Assembly: GCF_000740795.1 (NCBI RefSeq) | Contig: NZ_JGYG01000014.1 | Location: 1 to 64,000 of the forward strand | Source of the DNA: Haematobacter massiliensis | Lineage (GTDB): Bacteria > Pseudomonadota > Alphaproteobacteria > Rhodobacterales > Rhodobacteraceae | Direction: 5' to 3' | Length of the DNA: 64,000 bases | Shown: piece by piece, positions 35,530-43,467 of the stretch | Layout: the number at the start of each line of letters is the position of its first letter | Numbering within the stretch: the stretch's first letter is position 1 | Position numbers and translations under genes: made by a program | Notes under the pieces: model-generated | The model's input: only the letters and a program-made list of their open reading frames with translations | Told to the model about the DNA's origin: nothing | The model's database searches: none

Positions 35530-36446
35530 AAAAATCCTAGAAAAGCAAGGGCTTAGCGCTTGCCAGTCTCGTTGTGCAGTGTAGTGCTACGATACACTGT
35601 GGCAGGAATGTGCGCATCTCCGGTATCTCTTCGGCTTGCGTCATCCCATGGGCGACGAGGGACCATTGACGATGGCAGATACCGCTTCCCACTGACCGCC
35701 CTTTTCCCCGGCAGGACGACCAAGGCCAGGGCCTGGCCGGAGAAACGATAGACCGGTTAGGTCGATCAGGGACGGACCTTGCGTGCGAGGGGGACTCCGC
35801 TTCGGAGAGCCGGGACGCGGGCCGGTGATCAGCTACCGCTCAACTGGGTGACCCAGCTCTCGTGATTTGCGGCGAAATGAATCACCCGATGACAGCAACA
35901 CCACTGCGCAGCGCGGCACCGTCCATTAGACGCAAAATTCGCGTGGATAGCCAGCTGAACGGGTAGAAGGGGTCGGGCTTGACCAAGCCTCATTCGTCAT
36001 CCGCCCGCAATCTCGCATACGCCACGACAGAACGCGACGCGAGGACCACGCATAGAGGATTTCAATCCTTCTGACGGAGCGGAACGTTCCAGAACCGTTG
36101 TCCTGTTGGGGATATTTTGCCTTGGCGATTCGGGCTCGAGCATCGGGAATGGCCGCGGCGCTCGCCGAAATTGCGTTTGGAAAGCCTGTCGGGGGAGCTA
36201 TCAGGACCAGTAAATTTACGATGGACCGTTCTCTAAATTAGAACGATTAATTAATAGGCATAAAATTGGCTTGAACTCTGAGAAGAAGTTCGAAGGACAC
36301 AATTAATAAACTGTATTTATTATATTTTATGTTTTGCTTACGCCTTGTTCGTTTCAAGGCGCAATTCGTGCCCAATCTTTAATCGATATCTCAAAAGTCG
36401 ATTCTTCATTGCGCGATCAGGCCAAAAATCAGCATAGTCAGGGCTG
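35530..36446. other. Gene-poor, partly AT-rich spacer
   Basis: About 0.9 kb without a convincing gene. The last 250 bp (36200-36345) are strongly AT-rich, with runs such as TTAATTAATAG and TTTATTATATTTTATG, unlike the rest of the window. It lies directly after tRNA-Asn and leads into the riboswitch-controlled module. It probably contains the promoter of that module and may be a relic of an insertion event. Confidence 0.6.
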
Positions 36447-36486
36447 CGAGTAGAAGCAGTCGGGGCACAGTCCTGGACATTGCTCG
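36447..36486 (+). ncRNA. NMT1-motif / xanthine-I riboswitch, copy A
   Basis: The closing helix is CGAG (36447-36450) with CTCG (36483-36486). The 5' core is TAGAAGCAGT, the inner hairpin CGGGG with TCCTG around a 5-nt loop, and the 3' core GACATTG. The cores are identical to copy B 2.9 kb downstream, while the helices differ with compensation. The core fits my memory of the NMT1 motif, shown to bind xanthine and urate and typically found before NMT1-like transporter genes, as here. TCGAC (36484-36488) can alternatively pair with GTCGA (36499-36503), which would exclude the closing helix and border the ribosome binding site of the next frame. Confidence 0.8.
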
Positions 36487-36515
36487 ACGGAACCCTCTGT
36501 CGAACGGAAACGCAA

Positions 36516-36698
36516 ATGCTTGCCAACACACTGATAGAAGACGGAAATATTTCAGACATTGCGCAGCACCGCTGCTTTGGATGCTTGACCGGCGGCGACG
36601 CGGGAAAGCGAGCCTGCGCAATACGCCAGCTTTTCGCCGAGGGAATTGCGGCTGAGCGGCTCGAAACCCTCGCTGCGTCCTCCAAAACCGCACACTGA
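36516..36698 (+). CDS. Small cysteine-containing protein at head of transporter operon
   Basis: A 60-codon frame starting MLANTLIEDGNISDIAQHRCFGCLTGG and ending 17 bp before the solute-binding protein gene. It lies 30 nt after riboswitch copy A, and GGAAA sits 5 nt before the ATG. It has three cysteines (CFGC and a later C), recalling small CxxC...C proteins of Rhodobacterales. The sequence LANTLIEDGNISDIAQHRCF...RQLF also faintly recalls a degraded AraC-type helix-turn-helix. It could be a real small protein, a leader peptide or a regulator relic. Confidence 0.4.
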   Translation: MLANTLIEDGNISDIAQHRCFGCLTGGDAGKRACAIRQLFAEGIAAERLETLAASSKTAH

Positions 36699-36715
36699 TC
36701 CAGAAAGGTTCCGCC

Positions 36716-37705
36716 ATGCTGCACCAACGGCTCGCCGCCTCTGCCCTGGCCATTGCCGCTTTCTCCGCCCCGGCCGTCGCGGCCGACAAGGTCACCTTCC
36801 AGCTCGACTGGCTGCCGGGCGGCGACAAGGCGCCGATCTATGTCTGTATCCACGAAGGCATCTGCGAGGCGGCGGGCCTGGAGGTCACCATTTCCTCCGG
36901 GCGCGGCTCCACCGACGCCATCTCGCGGCTCTCCGCCGGCAGTTCGGATATCGGTGTGTCCGATATCGGCGCGCTGATGGCCGCCCGGGCGCAGGAAAAG
37001 GTAGGCGTAACCGCCGTTCTCTCGATCTTCAACAAGGGGCCGCACGCTTTCTACGCCGTGAAGGGCACGGGGTTCGACAACGTGGCCGACGTGAAGGGCA
37101 AGACCATCGCCACCTCCCCCTTTACCTCCTCCAACGTATTCCTGCCGCTGGTCCTGAAAGACGCGGGCATCGCGGAAAGCGACGTCGAGGTGATCAAGGC
37201 CGATCCTGGTGCCTTGGGGCCGATGCTGATGACCGGGCAGGTCGACGGCATCATCGCCTGGATGACCGACCGCACGCGCTATACCAACCAGGGCACGGAG
37301 GCCGGCAAGGAAATCGAGGTGATGCCGTGGTCGGCCGCGGGGCTGGATCTCTATTCCGCCGCGCTGATCGCGAATGACGAGTTCCTCGCCAACCGGCCGG
37401 ATGTCGCCAAGCGCTTCGTCGAAGCCTATCGGAAGTCGATGCAGTTCGCCCATGACAACCCGGAGAAGGCGGCGGATGCGGTCACCTCGATGGTGGCGGA
37501 ACTCGGCGCCGAGGATGTGCTCGGATCGCTGAAGGACATGCTGCCGCTGGTCTTCAACGAGGTCACCGAGAAGGATGGCCTGGGCAGCTTCGAGCCCGGC
37601 CGGCTTGCCGCGACCTGGGCGCGCGTCTCGGCGGCGCAGGGTATCGATCCGTCGGGCTACGACGTGGAGACGACCGTCACCCGCAGCCTCATCCCGGAGA
37701 TGTGA
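36716..37705 (+). CDS. NMT1/THI5-like ABC transporter solute-binding protein
   Basis: A 329-residue periplasmic protein with signal peptide MLHQRLAASALAIAAFSAPAVA and the NMT1/THI5-like fold: VTFQLDWLPGGDKAPIYVCIHEGICEAAGLEVTISSGRGSTDAISRLSAGSSDIGVSDIGAL, then DVKGKTIATSPFTSSNVFLPLVL. Relatives bind pyrimidine precursors, riboflavin, sulfonates or nucleobases; they are not thiamine synthases. The upstream NMT1-motif RNA points to a purine-type ligand. First large gene of a three-part ABC operon. Confidence 0.9.
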   Translation: MLHQRLAASALAIAAFSAPAVAADKVTFQLDWLPGGDKAPIYVCIHEGICEAAGLEVTISSGRGSTDAISRLSAGSSDIGVSDIGALMAARAQEKVGVTAVLSIFNKGPHAFYAVKGTGFDNVADVKGKTIATSPFTSSNVFLPLVLKDAGIAESDVEVIKADPGALGPMLMTGQVDGIIAWMTDRTRYTNQGTEAGKEIEVMPWSAAGLDLYSAALIANDEFLANRPDVAKRFVEAYRKSMQFAHDNPEKAADAVTSMVAELGAEDVLGSLKDMLPLVFNEVTEKDGLGSFEPGRLAATWARVSAAQGIDPSGYDVETTVTRSLIPEM

Positions 37706-37708
37706 GCC

Positions 37709-38485
37709 ATGCAGCCGCCCCCAGCCATCCGCTTCTCCCATGCGGGCCAGGTGTTCGAAACCCGCTCCGGCCGGACCGAAGCGCTGCGCGATGTGAGCTT
37801 CGAGGTCGCCCGGCACGAGTTCCTCGCCGTGCTTGGCCCCTCGGGCTGCGGCAAGTCCACACTTCTGCGGATGGTCGCGGGGCTGCTGCCGCCGACGCGG
37901 GGCCAGGTCGAGGTGTTCGGCCTGCCCGTGACGGGGCCGCGCGAGGACATCGGTATCGTCTTCCAGAAACCCACGCTCCTGCCCTGGGCCACGGTCGAGG
38001 ACAACGTGACCTTCCCCGTCCGTCACAAGCGCGGCCGGGTCAGCGCGGAGGATCGCGACCGGGCACAAGATCTGCTGCGGATGGTTGGCCTGGAGGGCTT
38101 CGGCAAGCGCCTGCCCGACGAGCTTTCGGGCGGGATGCAGCAGCGCGTCGGCATCGCGCGGGCGCTGCACCTCGATCCTGACATCCTGCTGATGGACGAG
38201 CCCTTCTCGGCGCTGGACGCGCTGACGCGCGAGGTGATGGGGTTCGACCTGCTCGACATCTTCGCAAAGCGTCCCAAGACGGTGATGTTCATTACCCACT
38301 CCGTGAATGAGGCAGCCCTGCTTGCTGACCGCGTGCTGGTGATGACCGGCCGTCCTGGCACCGTGCTGACGGAAATCCCCGTGCCCGCGGGCCGTCCGCG
38401 GGGGCCGGAAACCATGAAGGAGCCTGCGATCCATGACCTCGCTTCCCATCTTCGCGACCTCCTCCTCCGGCGCGAGGCCGCCTGA
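37709..38485 (+). CDS. ABC transporter ATPase
   Basis: A 258-residue SsuB/TauB-type ATPase with Walker A GPSGCGKST, signature LSGGMQQRVGIARAL, Walker B DILLMDEPFSALD and the switch FITHSVNEA. It follows the solute-binding protein by 3 bp and precedes the permease by 1 bp, so the three are one importer. QKPTLLPWATVEDNV is the usual Q-loop of nitrate/sulfonate/NMT1-type importers. Confidence 0.93.
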   Translation: MQPPPAIRFSHAGQVFETRSGRTEALRDVSFEVARHEFLAVLGPSGCGKSTLLRMVAGLLPPTRGQVEVFGLPVTGPREDIGIVFQKPTLLPWATVEDNVTFPVRHKRGRVSAEDRDRAQDLLRMVGLEGFGKRLPDELSGGMQQRVGIARALHLDPDILLMDEPFSALDALTREVMGFDLLDIFAKRPKTVMFITHSVNEAALLADRVLVMTGRPGTVLTEIPVPAGRPRGPETMKEPAIHDLASHLRDLLLRREAA

Positions 38486-38486
38486 G

Positions 38487-39299
38487 ATGGAGAGTGCAGA
38501 CGTCCTCCGCCCTTCCGACCGCATGGCCTGGCTGCGGCAGATCGGCCGTCTCCCCGGCCTGGCCACGCTGGCCACGCTGATCGGCACGGTGCTGCTCTGG
38601 GAGGCGATGGTGCACTTGTTCACCATCCCGTCCTACCTGCTCCCCGCGCCCTCAACGATCCTGGCCGCCTTTCCCGCCATCGGCGCCGAGCGCTGGATGC
38701 AGCATATCTGGTCAACGCTGCGCGTCGCGCTTCTGGGCTTCGGGCTGTCGATCGTCGTGGCGATCCCGCTCGCGGTTGTGATGATGCGCTCGCCCTTCCT
38801 GTCCAGAACGCTCTACCCGTTGCTGGTGGTGGTCCAGTCGACACCCGTGGTTGCCATTGCGCCGATCATCATCGTGGCTCTTGGCGCAGGCGATGCGCCG
38901 CGCATCGTCATCACCACGCTGATCACTTTCTTCCCGCTGGTGGTCTCCACCGCCACCGGCCTCGCCGCCACCCCGCCGGAGCTGATAGAGCTGTCCCGCT
39001 CCCTGCGTGCGCCCGCCTTCCGCGAGATGACGCAGATCCGGCTGCCCTTTGCCGTGCCCTACATCTTCTCGGCGCTGAAGATCTCCATCACGCTGGCCGT
39101 CATCGGTGCCGTGGTGGCGGAGTTCTGCGCCTCCAACGCCGGGGTCGGCTATTTCATCCAGTTCTCGACCTCGCTCTTCAAGCTGCCGCAGGCCTGGGCC
39201 GGCCTCTTCGTACTGGCGGCGATGTCGCTGATCCTGTTCCAGGCCGTCGTCCTGGCACAGCGGCTCCTGTTCCCCTGGAGCCTTCCCAAGCAACGCTGA
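38487..39299 (+). CDS. ABC transporter permease
   Basis: A 270-residue inner-membrane protein with about six hydrophobic segments and the binding-protein-dependent transport loop ELIELSRSLRAPAFREMTQIRLPFAVPYIFSALKISITLAVIGAVVAE. It belongs to the SsuC/TauC/NMT1-associated group. I use the ATG at 38487 just after the ATPase stop; an earlier in-frame ATG at 38433 would overlap the ATPase by 53 bp. It completes the importer with the two genes before it. Confidence 0.92.
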   Translation: MESADVLRPSDRMAWLRQIGRLPGLATLATLIGTVLLWEAMVHLFTIPSYLLPAPSTILAAFPAIGAERWMQHIWSTLRVALLGFGLSIVVAIPLAVVMMRSPFLSRTLYPLLVVVQSTPVVAIAPIIIVALGAGDAPRIVITTLITFFPLVVSTATGLAATPPELIELSRSLRAPAFREMTQIRLPFAVPYIFSALKISITLAVIGAVVAEFCASNAGVGYFIQFSTSLFKLPQAWAGLFVLAAMSLILFQAVVLAQRLLFPWSLPKQR

Positions 39300-39310
39300 T
39301 CTTTTCCCCC

Positions 39311-39347
39311 GGAGTAGAAGCAGTCGGGTTCGCCCGGACATTGCTCC
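39311..39347 (+). ncRNA. NMT1-motif / xanthine-I riboswitch, copy B
   Basis: The closing helix is GGAG (39311-39314) with CTCC (39344-39347). The core is TAGAAGCAGT, the inner hairpin CGGG-TTCG-CCCG, and the 3' core GACATTG. The closing-helix pair G-C replaces the C-G of copy A, a compensatory change. The strand CTCCT (39344-39348) can instead pair perfectly with AGGAG (39356-39360), the ribosome binding site 6 nt before the dioxygenase start, so ligand binding would be expected to expose it and turn translation on. The direction is deduced from pairing only. Confidence 0.82.
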
Positions 39348-39366
39348 TCAATCTCAGGAGACTGCA

Positions 39367-40356
39367 ATGACCCAACAAGATTACGCTCTGGCCGAGCTGA
39401 ACAAGGAAACCACCATCGGCGGCGAAGGGACCACCGTCGAACGCGCGGTGCCCGTCATCGACCTCTCGGACTTCGAGAACCGCAAGCAGGAGATCGCCGA
39501 CGCGCTCTGGGCGGCCTCCACCGACATCGGCTTCTTCCAGGTCACCAACCACGGCATCCCGCAGGAGGATATCGACGCGGCCTTCGACAATGCCTGGGAC
39601 TTCTTCAACCTGCCGACCGAGGTGAAGGCGCAATACCCGATGCCGAAGGGCACCAACGCCGGCTGGGAGTTCAAGGCGCAGGTCCGCCCCTCCACCGGTA
39701 CGCCGGACAACAAGGAGAGCTATCAGGTCACGCGGCCGCTGATGGAGGGCAAGTGGCCGAGCGAGGAGGAGCTTCCCGGCTTCAAGGAACGCGCGCTCCG
39801 CTTCGAGGCGCAGAACTGGCATCTCGGGATGCGCATCCTCTCCTGCTTCGCGCTCAAGATGGGCTTTGAGGAGGATTTCTTCGCCAAGGCGCATGACCCG
39901 GCTTCCGACCAGTACCAGTCCACCCTCCGCATGATCCACTACATGTCGATGGAAGACGCCAAGCCGGAAGACTTCGCCGCATGGCGCGCGGGCGCGCATT
40001 CCGACTTCGACTGCCTCACCATCCTGCACCAGAAGGAAGGCGAGGGCGGGCTTCAGGTCTGCCCGGGCAAGGACGCGGCCTCCGGCGCCTGGACCGACGT
40101 GCCGCCGCGCAAGGGCCACATCACCTGCAACATCGGCGACATGCTGATGCGCTGGTCGGACGATCAGCTGCAGTCGACGCTGCACCGCGTGCGGATGCCG
40201 CGGGAGGGCGAATACATGGGCCGCCGCCTTTCGCTGCCCTTCTTCTGCCAGGCGAACCGCGATGCCCTTATGGTCGGCCCGCTCGGCAAATACGAGCCCA
40301 TGACCGCGGGTGACTATCTGACCATGCGCATCAACGCGAACTTCGCCAAGGTATGA
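39367..40356 (+). CDS. 2-oxoglutarate-Fe(II) dioxygenase, IPNS-like
   Basis: A 329-residue soluble oxygenase of the isopenicillin N synthase-like (DIOX) class. The N-terminal region has VPVIDLSDFENRKQEIADALWAASTDIGFFQVTNHGIP. The iron triad is His and Asp in AHSDFDCLTILHQ and His in QSTLHRVRMP, with the oxoglutarate-binding RRLSLPFF. Fungal thymine-7-hydroxylase belongs to this class. It sits under riboswitch copy B and next to a nucleobase-type importer and a cytosine-deaminase-like enzyme, so oxidation of a purine or other nucleobase is my inference; substrate not shown. Confidence 0.88.
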   Translation: MTQQDYALAELNKETTIGGEGTTVERAVPVIDLSDFENRKQEIADALWAASTDIGFFQVTNHGIPQEDIDAAFDNAWDFFNLPTEVKAQYPMPKGTNAGWEFKAQVRPSTGTPDNKESYQVTRPLMEGKWPSEEELPGFKERALRFEAQNWHLGMRILSCFALKMGFEEDFFAKAHDPASDQYQSTLRMIHYMSMEDAKPEDFAAWRAGAHSDFDCLTILHQKEGEGGLQVCPGKDAASGAWTDVPPRKGHITCNIGDMLMRWSDDQLQSTLHRVRMPREGEYMGRRLSLPFFCQANRDALMVGPLGKYEPMTAGDYLTMRINANFAKV

Positions 40357-40366
40357 GGCGTTGAGC

Positions 40367-41344
40367 ATGGGCCTTTCGGGTGACATTGTAAGGACGATCG
40401 AACCCGGAAGGACCATGCTGCACGGACGCGCCCTGCGCTACATCGACGAAGTTGCCCGGCAGGGGTCCATCCGCCGGGCCGCTAAGGAGTTGAATGTCGC
40501 CGCCTCCGCCATCAACCGCCACGTGATCGAGCTGGAGACCGAGCTTGGCGCGCCGATCTTCGAGCGGTTGCCGCGCGGGTTGAAGCTCACTTCGACAGGT
40601 GAGCTGCTCGTCGCCCATATCCGTGAGACGCTGCGCGCGCATGACCGGATGCGATCGCAGATCCAGTCCCTGCGGGGTCTGAGCCGGGGCGAGGTTTCTC
40701 TTGCCACAATGGCAACGCTGGCGGCCGGGCGACTGGCCGATGTGGTCGCCGCCTTCCGCGAAACGCATCCGCTTGTAAGCGTCAGGATCATGGTCGGCGA
40801 CCGGGCGGGGGTGACGGAGATGATCACGTCCGGCCGGGCGGAAATCGCGCTGGCCTACAACCTGCCGCAGGACAGCCGGATTCAGCGGGCGGCGGAGTTT
40901 CAGCACCGCCTCGGCGCGGTGATCGCGAAGGAGCACCCGCTGGCGTTGAAGAAATCGGTGCGCGTGGCTGATTGCCTTGTCTATCCGCTGGTACTGGCCG
41001 ACAAGAGTTCCTCGCTGCGGGACCTCGTCGAGAAACTCGCGCCCGCGAATGTCGAGGTGGTGCCCGCGGTCGAAACCAACTCCATGGAGCTGATGAAGCG
41101 CCTCGTGCGCCAGTCGCAGCATGTCACCTTTCTGAACCGCGTCGATGTGGATCAGGAGTTGCGCGACGGCGATCTCGCTTTCCTGCCGCTGAGCGGTGCG
41201 GCGGGTAGGCAGCGGGTCAGCCTCGTGCACCGCTCCCGCGGTTCCCTCTCGCCTGCGGCGAGCCGCTTCATGCAATTCGTGATGGACCACTTCGGAACCT
41301 CGAATGAGGCGAAGCGGCTCCCTGAGGGACAGGAAGATCCATGA
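40367..41344 (+). CDS. LysR-family regulator
   Basis: A 325-residue regulator with an N-terminal helix-turn-helix (RALRYIDEVARQGSIRRAAKELNVAASAINRHVIELETELGAPIFERLPRGLKLTSTGELL) and a LysR effector domain (GEVSLATMATLAAGRLADVVAAFRETHPLVSVRIMVGDRAGVTEMI). Two starts are possible: the ATG at 40367 (GAGG 8 nt upstream) used here, or the ATG at 40415 (GGAAGG 3 nt upstream), which gives a more typical N-terminus. It is 10 bp after the dioxygenase and overlaps the amidohydrolase (ATGA), so it is part of this operon. Confidence 0.9.
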   Translation: MGLSGDIVRTIEPGRTMLHGRALRYIDEVARQGSIRRAAKELNVAASAINRHVIELETELGAPIFERLPRGLKLTSTGELLVAHIRETLRAHDRMRSQIQSLRGLSRGEVSLATMATLAAGRLADVVAAFRETHPLVSVRIMVGDRAGVTEMITSGRAEIALAYNLPQDSRIQRAAEFQHRLGAVIAKEHPLALKKSVRVADCLVYPLVLADKSSSLRDLVEKLAPANVEVVPAVETNSMELMKRLVRQSQHVTFLNRVDVDQELRDGDLAFLPLSGAAGRQRVSLVHRSRGSLSPAASRFMQFVMDHFGTSNEAKRLPEGQEDP

Positions 41345-42702
41345 TACAGGACTTTGGCCGGGCAGGTCCGGCGCAGATGCTCACCGGGCGCGGCGCGCTT
41401 CTCCTCTCCCGCGCCCAGGTACCGGTCTCCTTGCTTGCCGACGGCGCGCCTGCCGGGGCACCCTTGGCGCCGGATGGCACGGTGTCAGTCGACATCCGCC
41501 TCACCGACGGACTGGTCGCCGCAGTTCAGGCGCCCGGCGCCACGGAGGGTCCGGCCTGCGATCTGGGGGGGCGCCAGGTCTGGCCGATGCTCATCGACAT
41601 GCACGCGCATCTCGACAAGGCGCACGTCCTCGGCCGCGCACCGGACTCGGGGGGAACTCACGCGGGCGCGCGGGAGGCCACGACCCGCGACCGGCTCGCT
41701 CACTGGACGCGCGAAGACCTGATGCGGCGGATGGATTTCGCCCTTGCCTGCGCCGAGGGGTACGGCACGGCCGCCATTCGCACGCATCTGGACAGCCATG
41801 AGGGCCAGGCGGAGACGACATGGGGTGCCTTTGACGCAATGCGCGCCCGCTGGGCGGGGCGGGTGGAATTGCAGGGTGTGGCGCTGGTGCCGCTCGATGC
41901 CTACGGAACCGGCCATGGCGCGCGGCTCGCGGACCTCGTGGCGGCGAATGGCGGGCTTCTCGGCGGCGTCACACGGGTGAGTGGCGGCACCCATGGCGGT
42001 GGCCTTGACGACATCGACGCGCTGCTCGATCGCCTCTTTGCCCTCGCGCGGGAGCGGGATCTGGATGTCGATCTGCATGTCGATGAGGCGGCGGTCGCCT
42101 CTGCGTTGCCGCATGTGGCGCGCGCCGTGCTGCGGCACGGTTACGAGGGGCGGGTGACCTGCGGTCATTGCTGCTCGCTCGCGCTCCTGCCAGAGGAGGA
42201 GGCTGCCGCGGTAATCGCCCTCCTGGCCGAGGCCGGGGTCGCGCTGGTGACGCTGCCGACGGTAAATATGTATCTTCAGGACCGCACACCTGGGCGCACG
42301 CCGCGTTGGCGCGGGGTCACGCCGGTGCAGGAACTGCGCGCGGCGGGTGTGCCGGTGGCTGTCGCCGGGGACAACACCCGCGACCCGTTCCATGCCTATG
42401 GCGACGGCGACATGCTCGACACCTGGCGGCAGGCGGTACGTGTGCTGCATCTCGACCACCCCTTCGCCGATGCGCCCGCGCTGGCAGGGGCCGTGCCGGC
42501 AGCGATCACCGGCTTCGCCGCTGGGACCATTCGCGTTGGCCGTCCCGCTGATCTGATGATCTTCGAGGCCTGGTCCCTCGACCAGATCATCGCGCGCCCG
42601 CAATCGGACAGGCTGCTGGTTCGCCGCGGTGCGCTATCTGCCGCGCGACCACCCTCCTACGCGGCCCTCGCGCCGCATGAAGAACCCGCCCCTGTGGGTT
42701 GA
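41341..42702 (+). CDS. Cytosine-deaminase-like amidohydrolase
   Basis: A 453-residue TIM-barrel metal hydrolase. Metal ligands are visible in MHAHLDKAH, DLDVDLHVDEA, GHCCSLAL and AVAGDNTRDPFHAYGDGDMLDTW, the order found in CodA-like deaminases. These remove an amino group from cytosine, isoguanine, creatinine or related rings. It is translationally coupled to the LysR gene and lies last in the dioxygenase operon. Given the xanthine-type riboswitches, a purine substrate such as an oxidised guanine is plausible but unproven. Confidence 0.85.
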   Translation: MIQDFGRAGPAQMLTGRGALLLSRAQVPVSLLADGAPAGAPLAPDGTVSVDIRLTDGLVAAVQAPGATEGPACDLGGRQVWPMLIDMHAHLDKAHVLGRAPDSGGTHAGAREATTRDRLAHWTREDLMRRMDFALACAEGYGTAAIRTHLDSHEGQAETTWGAFDAMRARWAGRVELQGVALVPLDAYGTGHGARLADLVAANGGLLGGVTRVSGGTHGGGLDDIDALLDRLFALARERDLDVDLHVDEAAVASALPHVARAVLRHGYEGRVTCGHCCSLALLPEEEAAAVIALLAEAGVALVTLPTVNMYLQDRTPGRTPRWRGVTPVQELRAAGVPVAVAGDNTRDPFHAYGDGDMLDTWRQAVRVLHLDHPFADAPALAGAVPAAITGFAAGTIRVGRPADLMIFEAWSLDQIIARPQSDRLLVRRGALSAARPPSYAALAPHEEPAPVG

Positions 42703-43467
42703 AGCAGAGATTGCGGATAATCGCCCGGAGATGACCTGATCGAACCCGGGCACAGACTGGTGCTGCTTCATCCGGGGTCGGAAACCAGCCAAACTCGACG
42801 CGAACCGAAGGCTCTGTCCGAACCATGAATGCCCTGCTCTTGGGGGTCTTGTTTCAGCGTGTCTGCGCGCGCCATGATTGCGCCCTGCCGCTAAGAAAAC
42901 ATTGGAACAGCACTCAATTTATTATGTGAGATCTCCCCGCACCCGCCTAAAGAGGCTTTGGCAATCCCTCGCAGAATTATTCGCGAGGGGCATAATCATA
43001 TCCCGGCAGAACGCGACTGTAGCTGGTGGTCGCAACTCTTCTTCTTTCTTCGGATTGAGAGGGAGAAGACGACCGGCGTTGCACCAGAAATAGTTGGCCT
43101 GGGGCGACCGCTCAGACCTGCATCGGCTCTGATGAGCAGCTCGTTCTGCCTGCCGTGCGCGCGCGAGGCGACGGTCGCGACTGGCCTGATAAGGCGCAGC
43201 ACCTGACCGATCTGGAGGTGCCGCTGCGGCCTTCGGCGCCACTGGTGGCTATCAAGAGAGGACGTTTCGAGTTGCCGATGACGCCGCTGCGCGCCACCGG
43301 CCCGCTGGGAGAAAGCGGGAAGAGCGCTTCGATATTTCGCCCGCCGTGTGATTCCAGACGCATTGAAGAGGCAGCCAGACGCCCCGGTCGCTTGCCGGGG
43401 CCGCCAGCGTTGCTCTGGACCCCGGCGGGCCAAAGTGCTTTACCCATCGCGACTGAAGGAGCTTGCC
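42703..43467. other. Gene-poor spacer before the aminotransferase
   Basis: About 765 bp with no supported gene. A hairpin CCCTCGC/GCGAGGG (42966-42989, 10-nt loop) lies in a lower-GC patch (42895-42990). A second, GCCCCGG/CCGGGGC (43381-43401), lies 66 bp before the aminotransferase start and could be a leader hairpin. This spacer and the one at 35530 flank the accessory module on both sides. Confidence 0.55.

Noticed and set aside
36447-36486. TPP riboswitch before the NMT1-like gene
   Set aside because: The conserved CUGAGA and THI-box segments are absent; the core matches the NMT1 motif instead.
36716-37705. Thiamine pyrimidine synthase (NMT1/THI5)
   Set aside because: It has a signal peptide and lies with an ABC ATPase and permease, so it is a transport binding protein; the name reflects the fold only.
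36338-38626. A 762-codon minus-strand frame across the ABC operon
   Set aside because: It is the antisense shadow of the three transporter genes, whose plus-strand motifs are unmistakable.
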